DNA of 60,555 nucleotides from Terrisporobacter petrolearius. Its GTDB lineage: Bacteria > Bacillota > Clostridia > Peptostreptococcales > Peptostreptococcaceae. The translations under genes and the position numbers were made by a program. The notes below the pieces were generated by a model. It was not told the DNA's origin. It saw only the letters and a program-made list of their open reading frames with translations, and searched no databases. The DNA is taken from positions 1-60,555 of the forward strand of contig NZ_JAHZMO010000018.1 of assembly GCF_020748185.1 (NCBI RefSeq). The letters are read 5' to 3'. This document shows positions 8,481 to 17,316 of the stretch, piece by piece; position 1 is the first letter of the stretch; each line of letters starts with the position of its first letter.

Positions 8481-9053
8481 ATGAACTATAATACTAGTAT
8501 AGGTTTAAAAATAAAAGAACTAAGAACTGAAAAAAAATTTACTCTTAAATATTTAAGTGAAGAAACAAATTTATCTATAGGTTTTTTATCTCAACTTGAA
8601 AGAGGAATGACTAGCGTAGCTGTGGATTCTCTTGCTAAAATTGCAAAAGTTTTAGATGCAAATGTTCTAGATTTTTTTGACTATCCAGATGAAAGTAATA
8701 AATCTTGCATAACAAGAAGTTATGATAGAAAGTACACTGTAATAGATTCTGAGATTATTCAATATACTTTAAACAAAGATACTTTTGCTTATGATATGCT
8801 TCCAAGGATACAAGAAGTCATGCCACATAAGTATAGCGAACCTGAAGAAATAGAGCTATATTCTCACGAAGGGGAGGAATTTATATATGTACTTGAGGGT
8901 ATTTTAACTTTAAATGTTAACAATTTAATAACTGATTTATATCCTGGTGATAGTGCACATATAAAATCAGAATCTCCACATAACTGGAGTAATAATACAT
9001 CAAAGTTAGTAAAAATACTTACTGTAAATACTCCTAATCCATTAAAAAAATAA
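8481..9053 (+). CDS. XRE-family transcriptional regulator with C-terminal cupin domain
   Basis: A 190-residue regulator with an N-terminal XRE helix-turn-helix (about residues 6-62, KIKELRTEKKFTLKYLSEET then SIGFLSQLERG) and a C-terminal cupin (about 115-185: EGEEFIYVLEGILTLNVN, LYPGDSAHIKSESPHNW). This design is common in regulators of amino-acid or polyamine catabolism that sense a small ligand through the cupin. It is divergent from hypE-hypD with about 210 bases between the starts, so I infer that it controls the hydroxyproline genes and itself. A GGAAAAGGGG site precedes the ATG. The ligand is unknown; hydroxyproline or proline would be the obvious guess. Confidence 0.88.
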   Translation: MNYNTSIGLKIKELRTEKKFTLKYLSEETNLSIGFLSQLERGMTSVAVDSLAKIAKVLDANVLDFFDYPDESNKSCITRSYDRKYTVIDSEIIQYTLNKDTFAYDMLPRIQEVMPHKYSEPEEIELYSHEGEEFIYVLEGILTLNVNNLITDLYPGDSAHIKSESPHNWSNNTSKLVKILTVNTPNPLKK

Positions 9054-9066
9054 TTTCACTAAAATG

Positions 9067-9095
9067 AAAAAGGATATGATATTCATATCCTTTTT
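9067..9095. terminator. bidirectional stem-loop terminator
   Basis: AAAAAGGATATGA and TCATATCCTTTTT form a stem with a three-base loop between two convergent genes, the XRE-cupin regulator (plus) and the MutS-like gene (minus). A and T runs flank both sides, so it can serve both. Confidence 0.8.
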
Positions 9096-9097
9096 AT

Positions 9098-10771
9098 CTA
9101 TAACCATTTGCCACTTTTCACAAAGTTTTCTGCTTTTTCATGGGCTTTTTCAACTATATTCTGTTCATAGCCTATTAAACTTAATAATTTAATTGCATTT
9201 CTTGATTTGGCTCTGCCTTTATTGAGTCTATAATCAAATACTATATCGTCATCCGTAATTTCTTCTTCAAAATGATAATTATCATATTCATTTTCCAATA
9301 AATAAGTTAACTCAATATCATGAGTTGCTGCAATACAAATAGTATTTGATTTATTTAAATGACTTAAGACTTCAGAGGATGATGCAATTCTTTCCACAGT
9401 ATTTGTTCCTCTTAAAATTTCATCTACAAAGCAAAGACATGGTATATTTTCATCACATTTGTCTATTATTCGTTTTAATGATTTTATTTCTACCATATAA
9501 TAACTTTCTTCTTTTAATACATCATCTTTAAGAGCCATTGAAGTGTATATATTAAAAAATGTTCCTTCATATTTTTTAGAACAAGAAGTGTAAATACTTT
9601 GACATAAAATTTGGTTTATAGCCACACTTTTTATAAAAGTTGATTTTCCTGATGCATTGGATCCTGTTATAAGAACTCCTTTATTTATATTAAGTGTATT
9701 ACTCACTGGATTATTAATTAGAGGATGATAAAGTTCCTCAAAATTAATAATGTTATCCTCTTTTTTTGTACTAGTAGAAAACTGTGGTTTAGAATAATAA
9801 TCTAAAGAAGTTCTAAAAGAAGATATACTTATTAAAGCATCAACACCACCTACATATTCGTAGATGCTTTTCAAATACTCTTTATTTTTTATAATAGTTT
9901 CTTTAACTTTTTCATAAGTTATTAGCTCTGATAAAGTAATCATATTAGCATATTCACTAAAAAAATTTAGATCTGATAATATTGAGTTTGGATTTTTAGA
10001 TATAGATTTTTTCTTAATTTTTTTAACTTTTTCCAAATCTTGTGCAATATCTTTTAAGTTATTATCAAGTACATTTATTTTCATATCTTTTATCTTAAAT
10101 GCCACATTTATGGTTTTAATTATATACGTAAATCCACTAACATCGATTTTTCTATTCTTATTATTAAAACTTATAAATATGTTTAATGCTATACTTAACA
10201 TTGTTATAAGAAGAAAAGATTTGTTTATAACCATTAATAATAATGATATAAAAGGAATTGCTCTTAATATTTTATAAAATTTCAATCTATTTTTAGAGTT
10301 GTCCTCTTCTAAAAACAAACAAAGAGTTGTATTAGCATCATAATTATTTCCTAAATTTGATAAAATTAATTGCAATTTAAGTCTTTCTTCAAAATTATTC
10401 ATAAAATATTCAATAATACTATTTCTTTTTTTCAACTCTTTTAGACTATATAAAGGATTTCTAAGTATATCATATAATACTTCTCTTCCCGCAGAACTTT
10501 GTGTATTGTTTATTTTTTTATAAACATCATCCATAGACAAGTCACTCCATGTAATATCGTCTATACCTTTCTTTTGATTCTTATTTTTAAAATAAGTAGC
10601 AATATTATTCATTTTATAATCCGCATCTTCAATATTTATTTTGCAACCATAACTTTCAATTATTTTAGCTTTATTTTTATTAAATCTCCTTTTAAATGAA
10701 TATAAATCATACAATGAACAAATTATAATCATCAAAATTATACTTGCAACAATTTTTATTATATCCCCCAT
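9098..10771 (-). CDS. membrane-anchored MutS-like ATPase
   Basis: A protein of about 557 residues carrying a MutS-type ATPase domain near its C-terminus: Walker A GSNASGKST, Walker B CLCFVDEILRGTN, and the ATHDIEL segment. Hydrophobic stretches occur at the extreme N-terminus and around residues 180-215 (KILRAIPFISLLLMVI and following), so the protein is probably in the membrane. It lacks the mismatch-recognition domain of MutS1, so classical mismatch repair is unlikely; family members are usually annotated simply as MutS-related or DNA mismatch repair protein. I start at ATG 10771 because GGAGG lies just before it. The upstream ATG at 10783 overlaps that site. Confidence 0.78.
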   Translation of the reverse strand: MGDIIKIVASIILMIIICSLYDLYSFKRRFNKNKAKIIESYGCKINIEDADYKMNNIATYFKNKNQKKGIDDITWSDLSMDDVYKKINNTQSSAGREVLYDILRNPLYSLKELKKRNSIIEYFMNNFEERLKLQLILSNLGNNYDANTTLCLFLEEDNSKNRLKFYKILRAIPFISLLLMVINKSFLLITMLSIALNIFISFNNKNRKIDVSGFTYIIKTINVAFKIKDMKINVLDNNLKDIAQDLEKVKKIKKKSISKNPNSILSDLNFFSEYANMITLSELITYEKVKETIIKNKEYLKSIYEYVGGVDALISISSFRTSLDYYSKPQFSTSTKKEDNIINFEELYHPLINNPVSNTLNINKGVLITGSNASGKSTFIKSVAINQILCQSIYTSCSKKYEGTFFNIYTSMALKDDVLKEESYYMVEIKSLKRIIDKCDENIPCLCFVDEILRGTNTVERIASSSEVLSHLNKSNTICIAATHDIELTYLLENEYDNYHFEEEITDDDIVFDYRLNKGRAKSRNAIKLLSLIGYEQNIVEKAHEKAENFVKSGKWL

Positions 10772-10998
10772 ATTTACCTCCATTTTTCTTTAATCCTCAA
10801 CTTTACATTTTATTCTTAATTCTTTATCTATTCAATAGTACATCTTTATTAGTATATCTTTATTTTTTTATATAATCTTGTTTTAAACATAAAATATACA
10901 TATTTTCTATTTGTTATAGATAAGATTTATAAACAGTATTATTATTTAAAAAACATATTTTTATCATTTTGATAATAATATTATAGAAAGGAGAAAAT

Positions 10999-12189
10999 AT
11001 GGTAAATAAGATTAATGAATTATGTGAAAAGTATTATGACAAAATAGTTGAAATAAGACATCAGTTGCATATGTATCCTGAGGTTGGTTACGAGGAACTT
11101 AACACCTCTAAGTTAGTATACAATGAACTTAAAAATTTAAACTTAGAAGTAAAAACCAACGTTGCTAAAACAGGTGTCATTGCATTATTGAAGGGAAAAT
11201 ATCCTGGAAAAACCATACTTCTTAGAGCAGACATGGATGCTCTAAGAGTAAATGAAGAAACTAATTTAGAATTTAAATCTAAAATTCCAGGCGTCATGCA
11301 CGCTTGTGGTCATGATGGTCATACAGCTTCACTACTTGGTGCTGCTATGGTATTAAGCGAACTAAAAGATGATTTACATGGAAACATTAAGTTTATGTTC
11401 CAACCAGATGAAGAAATTGAAGGTGGGGCAAAACCAATGATTGATGAAGGTATATTAGAAAATCCTCATGTTGATGCTGCCTTTGGCGGACATTTGTGGG
11501 GAGAAGTTAAAAAAGGAATGATAGGTATCAAACACGGCCCTATGATGGCATCTCCAGATATATTCAATATAAAAATTATAGGTAAGGGTGGTCACGGTGG
11601 TGTACCACAAAATTCCATTGATCCTATCCCAATTTTATCTCAAGTAATAAATACATTCCAAACTATTGTAAGCAGAAAAAATAATCCTCTTAATCCATTG
11701 GTCTTATCTTGTTGTCATGTTAAAGCTGGAAATACTGATTGTCATAACGCAATTCCTACAGAAGCAATTCTTGGCGGTACTGTTAGAACCTTCGATGAAA
11801 AAACTAGAACATGGGCAGAAAAAACTATAGAAGACATATTAAAAGGAATTACTACTAGCCAAGGTGCAACTTACAAATACGAGTATATAAAACAATTTCC
11901 TCCTTTGATAAATGACTATTTTATGACAGATTTAGTTATGTCATCTCTAAAAAAAGTTGTTGGAGAAAAAAATGTTTTTGAACTAAATGAGCCATCTATG
12001 GGTGGTGAAGACTTTGCATATTTAGCAAAAGAAGTTCCTGCTTCCTTCGTATTTGTTGGCATAGCAGAGGATGAAAATCATCCCGTAATTCATCATAATT
12101 CAAAATTCCAATGGGATGATAGAAATATGAAAGTTCTTTGTAAAGCTTTATGTCAAGTTTCAATTGACTATTTAAATAGTCAAATTTAA
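10999..12189 (+). CDS. M20-family amidohydrolase (N-acyl-amino-acid hydrolase type), first copy
   Basis: A 396-residue zinc-type M20D amidohydrolase of the hippurate/aminobenzoyl-glutamate/N-acyl-amino-acid deacylase group. The metal-binding motif is VMHACGHDGHTASLLGA, the acidic site FQPDEEIEGGAKPM, and the dimerisation-domain histidine region GKGGHGGVPQNSIDP. It would cleave an amide bond to free an amino acid in the cytosol. An AGAAAGGAG site precedes ATG. It lies 16 bases before an AbgT-type transporter gene and is probably co-transcribed with it, so imported acyl-amino acids or small peptides are the likely substrate. The exact substrate cannot be read from sequence. Confidence 0.9.
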   Translation: MVNKINELCEKYYDKIVEIRHQLHMYPEVGYEELNTSKLVYNELKNLNLEVKTNVAKTGVIALLKGKYPGKTILLRADMDALRVNEETNLEFKSKIPGVMHACGHDGHTASLLGAAMVLSELKDDLHGNIKFMFQPDEEIEGGAKPMIDEGILENPHVDAAFGGHLWGEVKKGMIGIKHGPMMASPDIFNIKIIGKGGHGGVPQNSIDPIPILSQVINTFQTIVSRKNNPLNPLVLSCCHVKAGNTDCHNAIPTEAILGGTVRTFDEKTRTWAEKTIEDILKGITTSQGATYKYEYIKQFPPLINDYFMTDLVMSSLKKVVGEKNVFELNEPSMGGEDFAYLAKEVPASFVFVGIAEDENHPVIHHNSKFQWDDRNMKVLCKALCQVSIDYLNSQI

Positions 12190-12205
12190 TTAAGGGGGGA
12201 TTATC

Positions 12206-13783
12206 TTGGGTAAAGCAAAAGTAAATGTAGAAAAAAAAGAAGGATTGCTAATGCGATTCTTAAACGTTGTTGAAAGGGTTGGTAATAAATTACCAGATCC
12301 AGTTACTATTTTTGTAATACTTTGGTTTGTTGTTATGATATTATCTTATTTTGTTGCAAAATCGGGTGTTAGTGCTACACACCCTGGGCAAATTGATGAA
12401 GCAACTGGTAAAAATTTAGTAGTTAAAGGTGTAAATTTATTAAGCAAAGAACAATTGCAATTATTTTTAACAAATATAGTTACAAACTTTACAAGCTTTG
12501 CTCCTTTAGGATTAGTACTTGTTACTATGCTTGGAGCAGGTTTGGCTGAAAAATCAGGATACATGGAAACTGTAATGAAAAGCACAGTTACTAAGGTTCC
12601 AAAAAAATTACTTACTGGAACAATAATATTTGTTGGCATAATGGCAAATGCTGTTGCTGATGCAGGTTTTGTTGTTCTTCCACCACTTGCTGCCCTTGTA
12701 TTTTTAGGTGTTGGTAGACATCCACTTGTAGGTTTATTTGCAGGATATGCCGGGGTTGCTGCAGGTTTTTCTGCCAATTTAATGATAAGTATGCTAGACG
12801 TACTTGTTGCAGGATTTACAATTCCAGCAGCTCAAATAATTGACCCCAATTATACTGGTACTCCTGCGATGAACTGGTATTTCCTAATAGTCTCAACACT
12901 TATACTTGTAGTTATGGGTACATTTGTCACAGAAAAATATTTAGCTCCACGTTTTGAGGGAGATGATTATCTAGCTACAGATAGTGATAGTGATGTTGAT
13001 TCTAAAATCACTCCATTGGAGAGAAAGGGTATGAAATATGCTTCTATAGGATTATTAATTTGTATAATCGTTCTTATTGCTTTGTGTATAGGACCAAATG
13101 CATTTATGAAAGATGCAAAAACTGGCTCACTTCTTGCAGCGTCTTCTCCTCTTATGGCTGGTATGGTTCCAATCATTACTATAATATTCTTTGTACCTGG
13201 CCTTACTTATGGTATCATAACTAAGAGAATAAAGAATGATAAAGATTTAGCATCTATTTTATACGAATCTATGGCTGGTATGGGCTCTTATATAGTATTA
13301 GCCTTTGCTGCTGGTCAGTTTTTAGCTTTATTTAACTCGTCTAATATGAGTTCTCTTTTATCTATTAAAGGTGCTCTATGGCTAAAAGGTATCGGTCTTA
13401 CAGGCCCAGGACTTTTAGTAGCCTTTGTTCTATTTGCAGCTTTCATAAATCTATTTGTTGGTAGTTGTTCTGCAAAATGGGCTGTAATGGCACCAATATT
13501 TGTTCCAATGTTTTTAATGCTTGGATATGACCCAGCACTAACTCAAATGGCTTATCGAATTGGTGACTCTATAACAAATCCTATAAGTCCAATATTCACT
13601 TACTTCCCTGTTATATTAGCCTTTGCTAAAAAATATGACAAGAATATAGGTATTGGTACAGTAATGGCAAGTATGACACCATACTCATTACTATTTGGTT
13701 TAGCATGGATAATTTTATTGGTTGTATTTATGATATTTAATTTACCACTTGGTCCTGGTGGAGGGATCTACTATAACATGTAG
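12206..13783 (+). CDS. AbgT-family transporter
   Basis: A 525-residue polytopic membrane protein of the AbgT family, whose E. coli member takes up p-aminobenzoyl-glutamate; others export sulfonamides. Family marks are LPDPVTIFVILW near the N-terminus, FTSFAPLGLVLVTMLGAG, the hairpin motif ANAVADAGFVVLPPLAAL, and near the C-terminus SITNPISPIFTYFP. It starts at TTG 12206, eight bases after GGGGGG. It is sandwiched between two M20 amidohydrolase genes on the same strand, a common arrangement that suggests uptake of an N-acylated amino acid followed by hydrolysis. A hairpin follows the gene. Confidence 0.92.
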   Translation: MGKAKVNVEKKEGLLMRFLNVVERVGNKLPDPVTIFVILWFVVMILSYFVAKSGVSATHPGQIDEATGKNLVVKGVNLLSKEQLQLFLTNIVTNFTSFAPLGLVLVTMLGAGLAEKSGYMETVMKSTVTKVPKKLLTGTIIFVGIMANAVADAGFVVLPPLAALVFLGVGRHPLVGLFAGYAGVAAGFSANLMISMLDVLVAGFTIPAAQIIDPNYTGTPAMNWYFLIVSTLILVVMGTFVTEKYLAPRFEGDDYLATDSDSDVDSKITPLERKGMKYASIGLLICIIVLIALCIGPNAFMKDAKTGSLLAASSPLMAGMVPIITIIFFVPGLTYGIITKRIKNDKDLASILYESMAGMGSYIVLAFAAGQFLALFNSSNMSSLLSIKGALWLKGIGLTGPGLLVAFVLFAAFINLFVGSCSAKWAVMAPIFVPMFLMLGYDPALTQMAYRIGDSITNPISPIFTYFPVILAFAKKYDKNIGIGTVMASMTPYSLLFGLAWIILLVVFMIFNLPLGPGGGIYYNM

Positions 13784-13837
13784 ATATTACTTTATCATAA
13801 ATAAAGCTCATATAATGCGACCTTTTATACTATAACT

Positions 13838-13869
13838 AAAGAACTATATCTTGATTGGTATAGTTCTTT
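13838..13869 (+). terminator. stem-loop between abgT-type gene and second amidohydrolase
   Basis: AAAGAACTATA pairs with TATAGTTCTTT around a ten-base loop. The T-run is short (it reads on into aaatttcc), so it may end some transcripts and let others reach the second amidohydrolase gene. Weak terminator or processing hairpin. Confidence 0.45.
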
Positions 13870-13898
13870 AAATTTCCTACAAAATGGGGGTAATAAAA

Positions 13899-15068
13899 AT
13901 GACAATAAATGAATTGGCTAAAGTAAATAAAGACTATGTTATAAATTTAAGAAGGGAATTTCATAAAAATCCTGAAGCTAGTTTTAAAGAATTTAATACT
14001 TCAAAAAAAATAAAAGAAGAATTAGATAAATTTGGAATAGGATATGTTTCATGTGCTTCTACTGGTGTAGTAGCTACTATAAAAGGTAATCATCCTGGAA
14101 AAACAGTAGCTCTTAGAGCCGATATAGATGCTCTATCTGTTCAAGAATTAAATAATATTGAATATAAGTCTCTAGTTCCAGGTATGATGCATGCATGTGG
14201 TCATGATGGTCACGCTTCAATGCTTCTTGGAGCCGCAAAAATATTATATAATCTAAAAGATGAAATCCACGGTACTATAAAACTATTTTTCCAGCCTGCA
14301 GAAGAAATAGGTGAAGGTGCCAAAGCCATGATTAAAGATGGAGCTATGGATAATGTTGATTCAGTCTTTGGTATTCATTTATGGTCAAATATTGACGTTG
14401 GTAAAATATCTGTAGAATCTGGACCTAGAATGGCTAGTGCTGATTGGTTTAGCATAAATATTACAGGAAAGGGTGGACATGGTTCTGCCCCTCACGAATG
14501 TGTTGATGCATTAGTTGTTGCTTCTTCCATAGTAATGAATTTACAAAACATAGTAAGTAGACAAGTCAATCCTCTACATCCTTTAGTTCTAAGTATTGGT
14601 ATGCTTAATGCAGGTAGTAGATTTAATGTAATTGCTGAAAATGCCTATATGGAAGGTACTACAAGATGTTTTAATTTAGACCTTAGGAAAAAACTTCCTA
14701 ACATGATGGAAAATATAATTAACAATATAGCTAATGGCTATGGAGCTAAAGCTTCCTTAAATTATAATTTTCTTTTACCACCAACAATTAATGATACAAA
14801 CGCCTCTGCTATTGCACAAATCGCTGCAGATAAAATAGTAGGCAAAGATAAAGTAATAAAATTCAAAAAAGTAACAGGTAGTGAAGATTTCTCTTTCTAT
14901 CTTGAAAAAGCTCCTGGTGCTTTAGCTTTTGTTGGATGTAGAAATGAAGAAAAATCTGCTTGTTACTCTCATCATAGTGGTAACTTTAATATTGATGAAG
15001 ACGCATTAGAAATAGGTACAAAGTTATATGTTCATTATGCTATTGATTATTTAAATTCAAATATATAA
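13899..15068 (+). CDS. M20-family amidohydrolase (N-acyl-amino-acid hydrolase type), second copy
   Basis: A second M20D amidohydrolase of about 389 residues, clearly related to the first copy. It has MMHACGHDGHASMLLGA for metal binding, FFQPAEEIGEGAKAMI, and GKGGHGSAPHECVDALV. The C-terminal VTGSEDFSFYLEKAPGALAF provides the last metal ligands. ATG 13899 lies nine bases after GGGGG; the earlier ATG 13884 overlaps that site. Two differing hydrolases around one transporter may widen the range of acyl groups or amino acids handled. Confidence 0.9.
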   Translation: MTINELAKVNKDYVINLRREFHKNPEASFKEFNTSKKIKEELDKFGIGYVSCASTGVVATIKGNHPGKTVALRADIDALSVQELNNIEYKSLVPGMMHACGHDGHASMLLGAAKILYNLKDEIHGTIKLFFQPAEEIGEGAKAMIKDGAMDNVDSVFGIHLWSNIDVGKISVESGPRMASADWFSINITGKGGHGSAPHECVDALVVASSIVMNLQNIVSRQVNPLHPLVLSIGMLNAGSRFNVIAENAYMEGTTRCFNLDLRKKLPNMMENIINNIANGYGAKASLNYNFLLPPTINDTNASAIAQIAADKIVGKDKVIKFKKVTGSEDFSFYLEKAPGALAFVGCRNEEKSACYSHHSGNFNIDEDALEIGTKLYVHYAIDYLNSNI

Positions 15069-15083
15069 CTATGTGTTAATATA

Positions 15084-15121
15084 AAAATAGCTATGTTAAT
15101 TAATTTAACATAGCTATTTCT
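15084..15121. terminator. bidirectional stem-loop terminator
   Basis: AAATAGCTATGTTAA and TTAACATAGCTATTT form a long stem between two convergent genes, the second amidohydrolase (plus) and the cell-wall-binding protein (minus). Confidence 0.8.
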
Positions 15122-15122
15122 T

Positions 15123-17102
15123 TTATGGTAACATATTCGTAAATATGATTGGATTTGATGTAGGTTTTGCACTTGAAGGATCAAAAGTAGTCACTCTAGT
15201 ATGACCTTCGCCTACCCATGGTTGACTTGTTGCTTCTATCATTATACCATCACCAACATATACTGATACGTGACCTATTGAATATTCAGTTCCATTAAAT
15301 GTAAATTTATCTTCAGCAGGGCCTGTTGGACCATTATCCCAATATATTAAATCTCCTGGTTTTAAATTATAAGCTGTCATATTTTCATTATAACCTTTTT
15401 TAAGCACATATTCTGCTTGCTCACTTGCTTTTTTATAAAGTATTTTATCAGTATTTTGACTATACTTTACCAGTTCATCATTTCCAGCAGCAAGATATAC
15501 TGTTGCAGCAAATCTATTACACATTGTCTGACCATCATTTGAACCATATGAAGTTCCTATTAGTTTAAATCCTTCAATAAGTCCTTTTGCTCTATCGTTG
15601 TCTTCGTATCCTTTTGCCGGTTTAACATCAGTTACAAGTCCATTTTCATTAGCTGTAAACAATAAGTATCCAATTTGAACTGTATCGTTTTTCATCAATT
15701 TATAATCATTAGGGTTAAGATAATAAGTTTTTTCCCATATAGAATGAAGACCTGTTAAAGCATAAAAATACTTTGGATGGAAGTAGTATGTATCAGAACC
15801 TACTTTTGTAATTCCATTTTGAGCTTTTCCATCTTCAGTAGAAAAATAGTATAACTTGCTTCCCACTGTTCTAAGGCCTTTGTATATTCCTCCGCCTTTC
15901 AAGAAGTAATATCGTACTCCTTGTTCAACAGTAATCATACCTGTTTTACTATTTCCTTCTTCATCTAAATAAAGATAAGGCTCACCATCTTTATATATTA
16001 TTCCGCTTGCTTTTTCATCTTCTAATAAAATGCCTGTTTTCACATCAAAATTATAATACTTTCCATCAATTACTTGTAGTCCAAATACCATTTGTTTAGA
16101 AGATTTATCAAAGTAATACTTGTTATTATCAATAACTATAAATCCACTTAAAGCTGTTTTTGTTTCTGGAGAAAAATAATATTTGTTTTTGTCTACTTCC
16201 ACTAATCCACTTAGGGCTTTTCCATCACTTGGAGAAAAATAATATCTTTCTCCTGATATAAGTCTTAAGCCAGTAAGTGATTTATATGTAGATGTTGAAA
16301 AATAATATTTATTTCCGCCTAATACCCTCAAACCACTTAAAGATGATTTTGTAGTTTTAGAAAAATAGTATCTATCTCCATCCACTTCCATTAATCCACT
16401 TAGGGCTTCTTTTGTACTGTCTGAAAAATAATACTTTTCTTTTGATATTATTTTTAACCCGCTTAAAGCTTTGTACGTAGTTGTTGAAAAATAATATTTA
16501 TTTCCACTTATTACTCTCAGTCCACTTAAAGCTGATTTTGTGGTTTTAGAAAAATAGTATTTATCTCCATTCACTTCCATTAATCCACTTAGGGCTTCTT
16601 TCGAACTCTGCGAAAAATAATATTTTTCTCCTGATATTATTTTCAACCCACTTAAAGCTTTATACGTGGTTGTTGAAAAATAATATTTATTTCCACTTAT
16701 CACTCTCAATCCACTTAAAGCTTTTCCCGTTGATTTTGAAAAATAGTATTTATACCCACCAACTTCTCTTAATCCACTTAGTCCTTTACCAGTGCTTGTA
16801 GAAAAGTAGTATTTATACCCGTCTATAGTTTGTAATCCAGTTTGCATTTTTCCTGTACTAGAAAAATAATACCTGTAACCTTCTATAGTTTGTAGACCTG
16901 TGAGTTTTTTACCTGTTTTCGTGCTATAATAGTATGTGTATCCTCCATTTTTAACAAATCCCTTATTTTGTGAATACGCTATATTTACATTTTTAGCATT
17001 TTCATTTTTTGAATTAAAGTCTGATGGATTCAATACTATTATTATTGCAAATGCTGCTAAAATAATAAACTTAATTGACTCTTTTGTAAAACTACTTTGC
17101 AA
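15123..17102 (-). CDS. cell-wall-binding repeat protein with C-terminal NlpC/P60-like hydrolase domain
   Basis: A 659-residue exported protein. An N-terminal hydrophobic segment (about residues 10-24, IKFIILAAFAIIIVL) should act as a signal peptide or anchor. About nineteen cell-wall-binding (choline-binding-like) repeats of roughly 20 residues follow, each with a YYFS-type core and a GL turn. The last 160 residues look like an NlpC/P60 or CHAP-type peptidoglycan amidase/endopeptidase: cysteine in QTMCNRFAATVY, PGDLIYWDN, and histidine in IGHVSVYVGDGIMIEA. The start is TTG 17102, eight bases after GGAAGGGGG. Likely role is cell-wall turnover or lysis. It is monocistronic between terminators. 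Confidence 0.87.
   Translation of the reverse strand: MQSSFTKESIKFIILAAFAIIIVLNPSDFNSKNENAKNVNIAYSQNKGFVKNGGYTYYYSTKTGKKLTGLQTIEGYRYYFSSTGKMQTGLQTIDGYKYYFSTSTGKGLSGLREVGGYKYYFSKSTGKALSGLRVISGNKYYFSTTTYKALSGLKIISGEKYYFSQSSKEALSGLMEVNGDKYYFSKTTKSALSGLRVISGNKYYFSTTTYKALSGLKIISKEKYYFSDSTKEALSGLMEVDGDRYYFSKTTKSSLSGLRVLGGNKYYFSTSTYKSLTGLRLISGERYYFSPSDGKALSGLVEVDKNKYYFSPETKTALSGFIVIDNNKYYFDKSSKQMVFGLQVIDGKYYNFDVKTGILLEDEKASGIIYKDGEPYLYLDEEGNSKTGMITVEQGVRYYFLKGGGIYKGLRTVGSKLYYFSTEDGKAQNGITKVGSDTYYFHPKYFYALTGLHSIWEKTYYLNPNDYKLMKNDTVQIGYLLFTANENGLVTDVKPAKGYEDNDRAKGLIEGFKLIGTSYGSNDGQTMCNRFAATVYLAAGNDELVKYSQNTDKILYKKASEQAEYVLKKGYNENMTAYNLKPGDLIYWDNGPTGPAEDKFTFNGTEYSIGHVSVYVGDGIMIEATSQPWVGEGHTRVTTFDPSSAKPTSNPIIFTNMLP
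16126..16692 (-). repeat. three tandem 189-base supra-repeats within the cell-wall-binding gene
   Basis: Within the gene, groups of three 21-residue binding modules recur as 63-residue (189-base) units. Each begins GNKYYFST, continues with an EKYYFS or ERYYFS module and ends with a module of the type DKYYFSKTTKSALSGL. Three consecutive copies can be followed, the second closer to the first than the third. This indicates growth of the array by unequal exchange. Boundaries are approximate. Confidence 0.75.
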
Positions 17103-17252
17103 TATATCATCCCCCTTCCCTTAAAGTTATTATAATTTATAATTAGACTTAATAGAAGCATAATTTGTAAAATTTTCCGGAAAAATGAATAAAATATATA
17201 TTTTTTAATTAATAAAATAATTATTTACTATTTCTAATTACTTTTTTATTTT

Positions 17253-17306
17253 AAAAAGGTAGAGAAGGATTGACTTTTATATAGTCCATCCTTCTCTACC
17301 TTTTTT
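17253..17306 (-). terminator. strong terminator of the lactate operon
   Basis: AAAAAGGTAGAGAAGGAT pairs with ATCCTTCTCTACCTTTTT, with an inner GACT/AGTC pair and one mismatch. It lies 11 bases after the lactate dehydrogenase stop codon and closes the operon. Confidence 0.88.
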
Positions 17307-17316
17307 CATATAGATA

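Noticed and set aside
10784..10998. Leader of the first amidohydrolase considered for a T-box or riboswitch
   Set aside because: Only AT-rich sequence without conserved stems or a terminator is visible.
12346..12777. 143-codon open frame opposite the AbgT gene
   Set aside because: It is antisense to a clear transporter gene, has low-complexity composition and no ribosome site.
16126..16692. Regular repeats considered as a CRISPR array
   Set aside because: They are in-frame coding repeats of a cell-wall-binding protein without unique spacers; no CRISPR array or cas gene was seen anywhere in the window.
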